Below, piece by piece: positions 1-6,731 of a stretch of DNA of 16,862 nt (position 1 is its first letter; each line of letters begins with the position of its first letter). The notes below the pieces were generated by a model. The model searched no databases. It was not told the DNA's origin and saw only the letters and a list, made by a program, of their open reading frames with translations. The DNA lies in NCBI GenBank assembly GCA_003153335.1, contig PLYG01000100.1, positions 1 through 16,862 of the forward strand, read 5' to 3'. Source of the DNA: Betaproteobacteria bacterium (GTDB taxonomy: Bacteria; Pseudomonadota; Gammaproteobacteria; Burkholderiales; Casimicrobiaceae). A program made the position numbers and the translations under genes.

Positions 1-985
1 CTGGGCCGGTTGGGGCCTGGCTTGGGGCAGTGGTAAACCAGATGCCCGGCGTCGTGTTGCTGCCGATGTTCCAGAGCAAAGGGCGGGCGCGCACCGTAGC
101 GCAGCAGCCGTTCCAGGCCCGCCTGGTCGGCACCCTCGATACGTACCGAGGCGTCGACCGAGAACCCGCCGCCATGGTCCCACCCGCCCATTGCGGCAGC
201 GTCACGCTGGTCGAGCAGGCCGCGCCGCACGCCGGCGCGCAGCACCTGCTGCCGCACCCGCGCTTGGACCTGGCGCACAGCGGCCGCATCCAGCCCGAGC
301 GCGGGGTGAAAGACGACCCCGGCCGCCCCGTCGGTGGTGCCCGCGGACTCGAATACCCCGTCGAGGATGCAGCAGTGAAAGTGCAGGTGCGCGTTCAGGG
401 ACGAGCCGAAGCGGTGGATGAAGGCCACCGCCCTGCGGCGGGCCGCGGCGCTGCAACTGGGACTGTGTGCGCGCAAGCAGTGTGCCACCGCGCGCAGAAA
501 GATACGCAGGACGGCGCCTTGCACGGCCGCGTCACGGTGCAGGAAACAGCGCAGGGGCTTGGGCACTGCGCGCACCCACTGCCGCACCGGCAAAGGCGGC
601 ACGACGTGATCGGCCAGATGCGCAGCCGTCTCCACCATGCGCCGGGTGTTGCACGCAGGACATACGCCACGGCCTTTACAGGAGAAGGCGATCAGAAAAC
701 GAAGTTTCAGTGCAGGCTAATGCGCGCAGCGCGTTATGCCGGAACTAAAATCGTGCCCGCACGCGGCGCAGTAAGCGCGGGCAAAGCCATGCGCCAGGAT
801 GCCGCCTTCGAGATAGCGGCGAAAGGTTCGTTCGACGTGGGCGGGCGGTGGCTCCTCGCATGGCCCTGCAGCGAGTGCCAGCCAGGTCTCGAAGTGGGTC
901 TGGACGGTGCGCTACCATAGCCTCTGTTCGGGACGACGGCGCTGATAGCAGCGGGTACTGGGTGGCGCAGGTTTGACTGCGGCGG
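1..985 (-). pseudogene. IS91-family transposase, N-terminal part, disrupted
   Basis: Reading the minus strand gives a recognisable IS91-type rolling-circle transposase. It has a cysteine-rich zinc-binding start (CAACGHDF, then SCKGRGVCPACNTRRM, near 655-770), the run LPVRQWV...PKPLRCFLHRD (about 530-600), and the HUH signature HLHFHC (near 370-390) that in this family coordinates the metal for strand nicking. The frame stays open from about 700 down to base 1, where it leaves the window at YHCPKPGPNRP. Two lesions inactivate it: an in-frame TAG at 912-914, just before RTVQTHFETWL, and a 47-bp insertion at 700-746 that adds a second TAG (717-719). The N-terminal limit is uncertain; homology-like sequence (RRRPEQRLW) reaches about 950. 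Family assignment is from remembered conserved motifs, not a search. Confidence 0.85.
696..750. repeat. 47-bp palindromic insertion with AAAA duplication
   Basis: Bases 700-746 interrupt the IS91 transposase frame between the codons for CGHDF and LIAFSCKGRG. AAAA at 696-699 and AAAA at 747-750 flank it, as expected of a 4-bp target duplication of the original GATTTTCTG (minus strand). Removing 51 bp restores the family reading CGHDFLIAFSCKGRG. The insert is an imperfect palindrome: AGTTTC at one end matches GGAACT at the other with one mismatch, and the centre folds as TAA-N-GCGC / GCGC-N-TTA around a 3-base loop. It resembles a REP-like palindromic unit. The homopolymer makes the exact edges ambiguous by up to 4 bp. 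Confidence 0.6.
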
Positions 986-1451
986 ACATGAACAACCGTA
1001 TCCTGGTCGGGTAACCAGGGGCGGATGCTGCATGGCAGCACGGCGTGAGATCACGACCGGCACCTATCTTCGCCGAACCCACCCGAGCAGGCGGGGAGGT
1101 GGTGGTGCGGGTGGATTGGCTCGCCAGCAGTCCTGCCGCCACGCTGATAACGGGCCGCTGTTGTATTCAGTCATGTTGCAGTTGCGCTTGGATCGCCAAG
1201 GGGATCGCATCGAGCGCATCGAGAAGCGATTGGAACTCACTGCAGCCTAAATTCTTCGAGCTCCTAGGCAGATCGGCACTCCGGATGAACCGAGACAGCC
1301 GAGCCCCAGCGGGTTGCAGGCCAGCGGCGCTTGCGCGGGGTCTATACCCAGGCCTTCGATCACCGCCACCGCCGGGTCGGTCATCCACTAACCTGGGTTT
1401 ACTGGGTAACTACAAGTACAGGACGCCATCCACGAGAGGGAGAATTCGAAA
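986..1451. other. Gene-poor stretch with possible 25-residue ORF remnant
   Basis: No convincing complete gene lies between the IS91 remnant and the small lipoprotein ORF. On the plus strand, 1173-1250 encodes a short, charged, helix-like peptide (LRLDRQGDRIERIEKRLEL) that looks like the coiled-coil tail of a larger protein; it lacks a matching upstream part. A 45-codon minus-strand ORF (1247-1384) also exists. Neither has a ribosome-binding site or a domain I recognise. The stretch is best read as eroded DNA next to the insertion sequence remnant. Confidence 0.4.
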
Positions 1452-1574
1452 ATGAGCAACAACAGTGGCTGGGTTGTGCTGGCCGTTGGAAGTCTTATAC
1501 TCGCCAGCGTAACATCATGCGCTCCTCAAACCCCAATTACGGACTGCGCCGAACTCGGCAAGGCGCCAGACTAA
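1452..1574 (+). CDS. Possible small lipoprotein (40 aa)
   Basis: A 40-residue ORF starts at an ATG preceded by a good Shine-Dalgarno stretch (GAGAGGGAG, about 8 bases upstream). The peptide has a short polar start (MSNNSG), a hydrophobic core WVVLAVGSLILAS and then VTSC, which fits a lipobox with Cys23 as the lipidated residue. Only 17 residues (APQTPITDCAELGKAPD) would follow the cysteine, giving a tiny entericidin-like or anchor-type lipoprotein. It may instead be the signal-peptide end of a longer lipoprotein, because the homology-like sequence of the truncated HigB toxin begins immediately after its stop. I do not recognise a specific family. The export signal is supported by sequence; the function is unknown. 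Confidence 0.5.
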   Translation: MSNNSGWVVLAVGSLILASVTSCAPQTPITDCAELGKAPD

Positions 1575-1599
1575 TGACCGTAAAGGTGTATCCCCGGAG

Positions 1600-1803
1600 A
1601 TGACAGGCAAGGTTGCGCGTGTGCTGGCGCGACTCGATGTGGCCAAAGCGCCGGAGCAGATGGACTTACCCTGCCTGAAGCTTCACCCCTTGAAAGGTGA
1701 ACTCAAGGGTTCCTGGTCGGTGTCGGTGCGTGGAAACTGGCGGATCATTTTTCGCTTCGAAGGGACCGATGCTACACAGGTTGATCTCCTCGACTACCAC
1801 TGA
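1600..1803 (+). pseudogene. higB: HigB-type toxin, N-terminally truncated
   Basis: The 67 residues from ATG 1600 match the C-terminal two-thirds of HigB/GraT-type toxins (RelE/ParE fold, ribosome-dependent mRNA cleavage). Family hallmarks are VARVLARLDVAKAPEQM, LHPLKGELKGSWSVSV, the strand NWRIIFRFEG and the terminal DLLDYH. Typical members are about 92 residues. The conserved start (FRHKGL-type strand and first helix) is absent here, although a few family-like residues, KGVSPE, can be read in frame just upstream of 1600. No in-frame ATG or GTG start restores the lost part, and the upstream DNA is occupied by an unrelated lipoprotein-like ORF. The N-terminus was probably lost in a deletion, so toxicity is doubtful. 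The antitoxin gene follows after 39 bp. Confidence 0.75.
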
Positions 1804-1842
1804 GTAATATTGTGTTTTAGTTGGCATTTAATGGAGTGAGCT

Positions 1843-2157
1843 ATGGCGATGAAAGAACCCCCGCACCCGGGATTGTCGGTACGCCATGACTGTCTCGAAC
1901 CGCTTGGACTTACGATAACCGAAGGTGCGAACGTGCTCGGCGTGTCGCGCCAGGCCCTCAACAGCCTCGTCAACGAAAAGGCCGGAATCTCGCCAGAAAT
2001 GGCGATTCGCCTCGACAAGGCGTTCGGCGGTACCGCCGATGCCTGGCTGGCGATGCAGGCAGCCTACGACTTGGTACAGGCCCGCAAGAATGCGGGGAAG
2101 ATCATGGTCAAGCGCTACGTTGCACGACGTAGCCCAACAGAGCCGCAGCCTGTCTGA
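1843..2157 (+). CDS. higA: HigA-family antitoxin (XRE-type HTH regulator)
   Basis: The 104-residue protein has the layout of HigA/VapI-type antitoxins. It opens with PPHPGLSVRHDCLEPLGLT, followed by a helix-turn-helix (about residues 24-62: ITEGANVLGVSRQALNSLVN, then ISPEMAIRLDKAFG) and the family run TADAWLAMQAAYDL. Members neutralise HigB by direct binding and repress the shared operon. The ATG has a suitable ribosome-binding site (GGAG, 7 bases upstream). In an intact system the order is toxin first, antitoxin second, as seen here. Since the toxin gene upstream is truncated, this is probably an orphan antitoxin that could still act as a DNA-binding repressor. The reading frame looks complete and undamaged. 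Confidence 0.85.
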   Translation: MAMKEPPHPGLSVRHDCLEPLGLTITEGANVLGVSRQALNSLVNEKAGISPEMAIRLDKAFGGTADAWLAMQAAYDLVQARKNAGKIMVKRYVARRSPTEPQPV

Positions 2158-2212
2158 ACGACCGAACCCAGCCAGCAAGCGATCAAGACGCCGCGAACCT
2201 GTCTGACCACGA

Positions 2213-2437
2213 CTACGTGCTCAACCCCTGCTGCTCTATTCGAAACAGTATCGCGTCAACGGGGTCCGGCTGCGCGAAATGAAAATGTGCCTTCTCATAA
2301 TCTTCGACCAGCTTGGCGAGCAACTCAAGCCGCGCCCCTCCGTCTGAGTCGACGTCGGGATCGTTCGCGGCGAGCCGCGCAACCTCAGCGACGGAATGGC
2401 GGTATTGCTCTTCGGTCTTGATGATCCGAGGTTTCAT
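2213..2437 (-). pseudogene. Second HigA-type antitoxin, HTH domain lost
   Basis: From MKPRIIKTEEQYRHSVAEV onward the peptide matches the N-terminal part of COG5499-type HigA antitoxins: an acidic helical region, ELLAKLVEDYEKAHF, and PDPVDAILFRIEQQGLS. Intact members continue for about 45 more residues with a helix-turn-helix. Here the frame ends at QQGLST followed by TAG, exactly where that domain should begin, so the DNA-binding half is missing. The frame is open further upstream (to 2554), but that extension does not resemble the family. I chose the ATG at 2437; one at 2449 is also possible, and neither has a clear ribosome-binding site. No matching HigB toxin was found upstream. Confidence 0.65.
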
Positions 2438-2566
2438 AAGGATAGGCATTTCAACCGCCCGATCCCAAGTATCGGCGGGCGCTGCACCCCCGTCAACTGC
2501 GCGTTGGCATTGTCGAGCGTCCGAAAATGCCGCTCTTGCGCCGGCAATGGTCACGGCGGTGAGGAA

Positions 2567-2590
2567 GGCCCGCGTTGAAGAGCGCGGGCC
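2567..2590. other. Perfect 8-bp hairpin
   Basis: GGCCCGCG and CGCGGGCC are perfect complements around the 8-base loop TTGAAGAG. No T-tract follows on either strand, so it is not a classic intrinsic terminator. It lies upstream (on the minus strand) of the truncated antitoxin. Its role is unknown. Confidence 0.45.
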
Positions 2591-2645
2591 GGACCCACAC
2601 CACTTCTTCAGCGATGTGTTCGTCCCGAGGCCGGCCGCGCGCGGT

Positions 2646-2668
2646 TAATTGGAGTCTGACCCCAATTA
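2646..2668. repeat. Short inverted repeat TAATTGG-N9-CCAATTA
   Basis: Seven perfectly complementary bases on each side of AGTCTGACC. The right arm contains the stop codon (complement of 2666-2668) of the TctC fragment. Variants of the motif (TTGGGGTCAGACTCCAATT) are, from memory, common beside insertion sequences and rearranged loci in proteobacteria, which fits its position at the edge of a truncated gene. That association was not checked. Confidence 0.5.
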
Positions 2669-2925
2669 GCTCAGACGGGCGCCGGACTCCTTCACGGCCT
2701 GTTTCCAGTGCTCGATCTCACTGCGAATGGCGGCCGCGAATTCCGCAGACGACGAGGCCATCACAGCCATGGACTGGCGGTCGAGCTGCTCGCGGATTCC
2801 CGGATCGGCAAGCACTTTGACGATGTCGGCGTGCAGCGCCTTCAGCGTTTCGGGCGGCAGGCCCGCGGGCGCGATGAACCCGAAGATTCCTTCATAGCTC
2901 AGGCCCTTGATGGTCTCGTCGACAC
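2666..2925 (-). pseudogene. Bug/TctC-family substrate-binding protein, C-terminal fragment
   Basis: The minus strand encodes about 85 residues matching the end of tripartite tricarboxylate transporter receptors (Bug family, periplasmic capture of organic acids): DETIKGLSYEGIFGFIAPAG, LPPETLKALHADIVKVL, DPGIREQLDRQ and the terminal EIEHWKQAVKESGARLS. Full-length members have about 320 residues with a signal peptide. Here the N-terminal three-quarters are missing, and the sequence switches at about 2920-2930 to an unrelated surface-protein fragment on the opposite strand. The stop codon lies inside an inverted repeat. The family is abundant in betaproteobacteria, which supports the host assignment. 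It cannot be expressed as a functional receptor. Confidence 0.8.
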
Positions 2926-3653
2926 GGCACCTACAACGCGGTCGACTTTCCCTCCAATTCCTCCACCGCCGACTACATCGGAGCGGTGCCCGGCTTCAGC
3001 CTGCTCAAGCAAACGGGCCCGGCGGTTGCGGGCCCGTGGTCCTCGTCGACGACGGTGCAGCCAGGCGCCAAGTTCTACTACAAATTCACGCTGGTCAACA
3101 CCGGCGGCGTGGACCTCAGCCCGGTCAGCGTCACCGACATCATCCCCGCGGTAGACACCCTCGCTGCCGGTTGCGCGTTCAGCGATCCGCTCGCGGTCGG
3201 CGCAGCGACGATTTGCGTGACCGGCCCGATCGTCGCCAGCGTGACCCCGGCACCCATCCGAACACCGCAACCGGCCGCGGTACGCCGACCGCCGGGGATG
3301 TAACGCCGATCGTCACGCCCGATTCCACCGCCAACTACATCAGTGCGTGCGCCTCGCCGCCGACCATCATCAAGGCATTCGGCGCGGCCAGCGTTCCGCT
3401 CGGCGGCTCGACCAGCCTGACGTTCACCATCGCCAACCCCAACGCGAGCAACGCGTTGTCCGGCAACGCGTTCAGCGACACGCTGCCGGCGGGGCTGGTG
3501 ATCGCGACGCCGAACGGAATCGGCGGCACGGCATCCACCAGCCTTGACGTGCGGCCGGCTGTGATCCCGACGCTTGACGACCTGCCGCTGCTGCTGCTTG
3601 CGGCCATGCTGTCCTTCGGAGCGTTCCACGGCGTGCGCAGGCGTAAGAGCTAA
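2926..3653 (+). pseudogene. IPTL-CTERM/DUF11-like surface protein, truncated and frameshifted
   Basis: The plus strand carries repeat-type extracellular sequence: GTYNAVDFPSNSSTADYI, FYYKFTLVNTGGVDLSPVSV, TDIIPAVDTLAAGC in one frame, then PTIIKAFGAASVPLGGSTSL, TFTIANPNASNALSG and FSDTLPAGLVIATPNG in another. The two frames join sensibly at about 3245 (VTGPIVASVTP then GTHPNTATGRG), showing a small indel. The C-terminus reads VIPTLDDLPLLLLAAMLSFG followed by AFHGVRRRKS: an IPTL-type motif, a single hydrophobic helix and a basic tail, the layout of bacterial protein-sorting tails. It has no start codon or signal peptide at the 5' end, where it abuts the TctC fragment. The sequence between the last DUF11-like repeat and the tail also looks shortened. 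Confidence 0.7.
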
Positions 3654-3739
3654 GGCACGCAAAATCGTACGTCTCTCGCCTAACGCCCGCGACCGAACAC
3701 GCTGGCAACTTCGTGTGCGGCCTCAGGCTAACGTCGCGT

Positions 3740-4690
3740 TCATCGAACTGCTTCGGCTGCGGATGCGGGCCTGTGTTCGACGGCATAGCCCGCTGCGATC
3801 CACGCATCCAGTCCACCTTGCAACGGCCGCACGCGCGTGTAGCCCAGCTCAATCAATCTCTTGGCGACGGATGCCGCCGATGCCTCGTTGGGACACGTGC
3901 AATAGAAAATGATTTCGCGATCGGTCGGCAACTGTTCGAGCCGTTGATCGACCTCGGCGATATTCATCGTCGACGCGCCGGGAACATAGCGCCGGTCGCC
4001 GTCGCGGACCACGGGCGAGCGCACATCGACAACGATAGGTTCTTTGCCGCTGTCCATCAAGTCACGCAATTCGTCCACGGTAATGCGTGCAATGCGCAAC
4101 ATCTTGTAAAAGCGCCGTCGCTCCCACCACTTGAAGGCGATGTATATGGCGAGTAACACGCCCACCGCTTCGATGGCGAGAGCCCCGAACTTTTCCAGGC
4201 GCAGAAGCAGCTCGCCAATTTCGGCATGCAAAAGCATTCCCGCACCGATGGCGGCCCCGGCCCAGACGGCCACACCCAGGCTATTGAAAAACAGAAAGGA
4301 CAACCAGCCGAGCCGCATGGCGCCGGCCAACGGCGGCGCGATGGTGGACAGCCCCGGTATGAATTTCGCCAGCACCAGCGTGAGGCCGCCCCAGCGTTCA
4401 AAGCGATATTCCGTCTGCCGCACGCAGGAGTCGGGCGAGAGCGATATGCGGCAAAAGAGGCGCATCACGGCGCGACCGTATAGTCGGCCGGCGACGTACC
4501 AAATGGTGTCGGCAATGGCGCTTGCAATGAACGCTACGCCGAACAACGCCCACGCGGAAAAGGTTCCGTCCGCGGCCAGCGCACCGGCAACGATCAATGT
4601 GGGGACCGCCGGCACCGGCAGGCCGATTTGCTCGGCCAATACGTTCGTGAATACCAGCGCCAGGCCGTATTGCGCGATGAGTTGAATCAT
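3740..4690 (-). CDS. DedA-family membrane protein fused to a rhodanese domain
   Basis: The 316-residue protein has two modules. Residues 1-185 are a DedA/VTT-type membrane domain: a hydrophobic start with the conserved acidic residue in VLAEQIGLPVPAVP (about 18-30), a GRLYGR stretch near 68-73, and the signature KFIPGLSTIAPPLAGAMR (109-126), followed by hydrophobic segments. A basic linker, KWWERRRFYK, leads into a rhodanese domain (about 200-302) with VDVRSP, VPGA and the loop YCTCPNEASA, where Cys264 or Cys266 would be the persulfide-carrying residue, ending GGLDAWIAAGY. DedA proteins act in membrane lipid handling and proton-motive-force homeostasis; the fused domain suggests sulfur or thiol chemistry at the cytoplasmic face, which is inference. 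The gene looks intact, with a TATACT box (4725-4730, minus) upstream but no strong ribosome-binding site. Confidence 0.9.
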   Translation of the reverse strand: MIQLIAQYGLALVFTNVLAEQIGLPVPAVPTLIVAGALAADGTFSAWALFGVAFIASAIADTIWYVAGRLYGRAVMRLFCRISLSPDSCVRQTEYRFERWGGLTLVLAKFIPGLSTIAPPLAGAMRLGWLSFLFFNSLGVAVWAGAAIGAGMLLHAEIGELLLRLEKFGALAIEAVGVLLAIYIAFKWWERRRFYKMLRIARITVDELRDLMDSGKEPIVVDVRSPVVRDGDRRYVPGASTMNIAEVDQRLEQLPTDREIIFYCTCPNEASAASVAKRLIELGYTRVRPLQGGLDAWIAAGYAVEHRPASAAEAVR

Positions 4691-4790
4691 GTGGAATAGC
4701 CCGGCACTTTATGACACCCACCGAAGTATAGCGGCAATCAAAGTGCTCGCGCCGCGCGGAACGATCAAGGCATGGCGTTCTGCGCGCCAG

Positions 4791-4820
4791 AAAAAACGCG
4801 GCGATTTCGTCGCCGCGTTC
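4791..4820 (-). terminator. Intrinsic terminator of azoR
   Basis: On the minus strand, AACGCGGCGA pairs perfectly with TCGCCGCGTT (10 bp) around the loop CGAAA, and the T-run TTTTTT ends the structure. It lies about 30 bp beyond the azoR stop, so it probably ends that transcript before the DedA gene's promoter region. Confidence 0.9.
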
Positions 4821-4848
4821 ACCGCTGCCTGCCCTACGACGGATTTGG

Positions 4849-5451
4849 TTACGCCGCCACCGCTTCCTCGATCTGTTCGTGCGCGGAGGCTATCGCGCGT
4901 TGCTCGGCGTCCGGTCCCATCGCCAGGCCTTCGGCGTAGACGAACTGCACGTCGATCAGGCCGAGAAACGTGAACACCGTCTTCAGATACGGCACCTGCG
5001 TGTCCGCCGGCGTGTTCCGGTACTTGCCGCCCCGCGTCAGCGCTACGTATACCTTCTTGCCCTTGAGCAGGCCTTCGGGGCCCTTTTCCGTGTAACGGAA
5101 GGTCACGCCGGCCCGCGAAATGGCATCGATCCAGTTCTTCAATTGCGTCGAGACTCCGAAGTTGTACATCGGCACACCCAACACCACGACATCAGCAGCC
5201 TGAATCTCCGCAATCACTGTGTCGTCCAGCGCCACGCGCGCGGCCTGTTTCGGCGTGCGCTGGTTGGCCGGTGTGAACAATGCACCCAGCGCTGCTTCGT
5301 CGAGCACCGGGTGCGGCACGCTGCCGAGATCGCGTACGGTCAGCGTCGCGTTGTGGTCCGCGTCGCGCAGGCGCTGGACGATCCGGGAGGCAAGGCGCGT
5401 CGAATGGGACGCTTCGCGGCGCGCGCTGGAATTGATTTGCAGGATGTTCAT
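4849..5451 (-). CDS. azoR: FMN-dependent NADH:quinone oxidoreductase / azoreductase
   Basis: This 200-residue flavodoxin-fold enzyme reduces quinones and azo compounds with NAD(P)H through bound FMN, usually as a homodimer. It has the N-terminal strand and phosphate-binding loop MNILQINSSARREASHS (residues 1-17), the FMN-contacting PMYNF (94-98), then STQLKNWIDAISRAGVTF and the GLLKGKKVYVALTRGG strand. Length matches AzoR (about 200 residues). The start at 5449-5451 is preceded by GGAG 7 bases upstream; the open frame extends further but the extension is not protein-like. The gene is divergent from a LysR regulator and ends at a clear terminator, so it appears monocistronic. Members commonly protect against electrophilic quinones, which is a plausible inducing signal here (inference). 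Confidence 0.93.
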   Translation of the reverse strand: MNILQINSSARREASHSTRLASRIVQRLRDADHNATLTVRDLGSVPHPVLDEAALGALFTPANQRTPKQAARVALDDTVIAEIQAADVVVLGVPMYNFGVSTQLKNWIDAISRAGVTFRYTEKGPEGLLKGKKVYVALTRGGKYRNTPADTQVPYLKTVFTFLGLIDVQFVYAEGLAMGPDAEQRAIASAHEQIEEAVAA

Positions 5452-5528
5452 GATTTGCTCCAAAGGGTTGAGTGGTTGATGGAGGTAATATAGTTGTTGC
5501 TTGTGCGGCCCGGAAGACCTCAAAATGG

Positions 5529-5557
5529 ATAATATTGTTCCCCCACAGCAACAATAA
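5529..5557 (-). promoter_or_regulatory. Predicted sigma70 promoter of azoR
   Basis: Minus strand: TTATTG (-35) and TATTAT (-10) separated by 17 bp, leaving about 75 bases to the azoR start codon. Both hexamers are close to consensus in an otherwise GC-rich region. Confidence 0.6.
5534..5555. promoter_or_regulatory. Putative LysR operator, ATTGTT-N10-AACAAT
   Basis: This perfect 6-bp inverted repeat with a 10-bp spacer lies between, and slightly overlapping, the -35 and -10 of azoR in the azoR-lysR intergenic region. A partly related arm, TTGTTGCT at 5494-5501, matches AGCAACAA at 5547-5554 as a longer-range inverted repeat. The position suggests binding by the divergently encoded LysR protein that would block or remodel azoR transcription. 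This is inference from symmetry and context. Confidence 0.5.
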
Positions 5558-5631
5558 GCGTTCGGCGCGCCTGGATGCCCGGCGGGATGCCCGGGTTGCC
5601 TGCGGGCCGCGTTGAATCGAAAGGTCATACC

Positions 5632-6543
5632 GTGAACATCGAACCAAATGACCTCCTCCTCTTCGCCCGTGTCGTCGATGAAGGCAGCTTTTCGCGAGCC
5701 GCTGAGCGGCTGGGCCTGCCCAAGTCGACGGTCTCGCGCCGGGTGGCCGCCCTGGAAGCGGTGTTGGGGGAAAGGCTCCTGCTGCGCACCACCCGCAAGC
5801 TCACGATCACCGACTTCGGACTCGCCGTGCTCGAACACGCGCATCACCTGGTCGAGGATGTTGCCGCTGCGGCCTCACTTGCGCAGAACAGGCAAGTCGA
5901 GCCGAGCGGCCGCCTGCGCGTGACGATGCCCAGCGACATGGCCAACGTCATCCTCGCGCCGCTGTTAGGCGAGTTTGTCCTCAAGTACCCGGCGATCATG
6001 CTCGAGGTCGACCTTTCCGCGCGCTTCGTCGATCTTATCGGCGAGAACTTCGATGTGGCGATTCGCATGGGGGAATTACGCGACGACGCATCGCTCGCGG
6101 CCCGCCGCTTGACCGTGTTCACCGGCAGCCTCTATGCCGCGCCAGGATATCTCGCTCACCGCGGAACCCCATCCGAACCGGAGGCACTGATGGAGCATAA
6201 CGTGCTGCGCATTCTCGGCCGCACCGGGGACCCGATGCCATGGGTCCTGACCCGCGGTGCCGAACGCTGGGAGGGCATACCGCCAAGCGGCGCGACGGCT
6301 AATGCACCGGAGTTACTGATGCGGATGGCGCTTGCGGGCGCGGGAATCACCATAGTCAATGATGACTTCGCGTTGCCATACGTACAACGCGGCGAGTTCG
6401 TCCAGGTGCTGCCCGACTGGCGTCCCCCACGAGTCAGCGCGTGGGCGGTGTTCCCGGGCCGGCGGCTGATGCCGGCGCGCACCCGCGTGTTCCTCGACAC
6501 GCTCGCCGCTAAATTCGCGGGGACGCAGCGTCAGGCCGTTTGA
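5632..6543 (+). CDS. LysR-family transcriptional regulator, divergent from azoR
   Basis: The 303-residue protein has the LysR architecture. A winged helix-turn-helix (about residues 5-62) includes LLLFARVVDEGSFSRAAERL, GLPKSTVSRRVAALEAVLGE and LLLRTTRKLTITDFG, followed by a linker helix and a periplasmic-binding-like effector domain with GRLRVTMPSDMANVILAPLL, NFDVAIRMGEL and GAGITIVNDDFALPYV. The subtype resembles CrgA/AaeR-like regulators of aromatic or oxidant-responsive genes (from memory). I chose GTG 5632 because NIEPNDLLLFARVV follows directly as in the family and AAAGG lies 8 bases upstream; an in-frame ATG at 5575 would add 19 atypical residues. Divergence from azoR with a shared 180-bp regulatory region suggests it controls azoR and possibly itself. 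Confidence 0.9.
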   Translation: MNIEPNDLLLFARVVDEGSFSRAAERLGLPKSTVSRRVAALEAVLGERLLLRTTRKLTITDFGLAVLEHAHHLVEDVAAAASLAQNRQVEPSGRLRVTMPSDMANVILAPLLGEFVLKYPAIMLEVDLSARFVDLIGENFDVAIRMGELRDDASLAARRLTVFTGSLYAAPGYLAHRGTPSEPEALMEHNVLRILGRTGDPMPWVLTRGAERWEGIPPSGATANAPELLMRMALAGAGITIVNDDFALPYVQRGEFVQVLPDWRPPRVSAWAVFPGRRLMPARTRVFLDTLAAKFAGTQRQAV

Positions 6544-6731
6544 GTCATCCAGAACTGTGGCGCCGGACGAATGCCGGGACTCAGGGAATGGCCTCACGGC
6601 ATTAATCGGGGTGCAAGCCTGCCCATTTCGATTCTTCTTCTGTTTCTTGTCAGCCTACCTTTGAAGGATAGCCAATGCAAAGGCCCTACGCCGAGTATCC
6701 CTGACCGCTTAACCTCGGTCACTGCCAATGT
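6544..6731. other. Intergenic stretch between lysR and the IS91 fragment
   Basis: No gene, terminator with T-tract or RNA was recognised. It may include the oriIS-side end of the IS91 element, since the transposase's 3' end lies at 6732 on the minus strand, but I could not identify that terminus. Confidence 0.3.

Noticed and set aside
700..746. Integron attC-like site
   Set aside because: The palindrome superficially recalls attC, but the end motifs are in the wrong orientation (GTT at the start, AAC at the end) and no integrase or cassette is present.
30..920. 296-codon plus-strand ORF
   Set aside because: It is antisense to the IS91 transposase remnant, whose HUH and zinc motifs are clear on the minus strand.
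3078..3662. 194-codon minus-strand ORF, Arg/Gly rich
   Set aside because: It is antisense to the IPTL-type pseudogene; composition is typical of a shadow frame.
4131..4685. 184-codon plus-strand ORF
   Set aside because: It is antisense to the DedA-rhodanese gene, with no recognisable domain and low-complexity composition.
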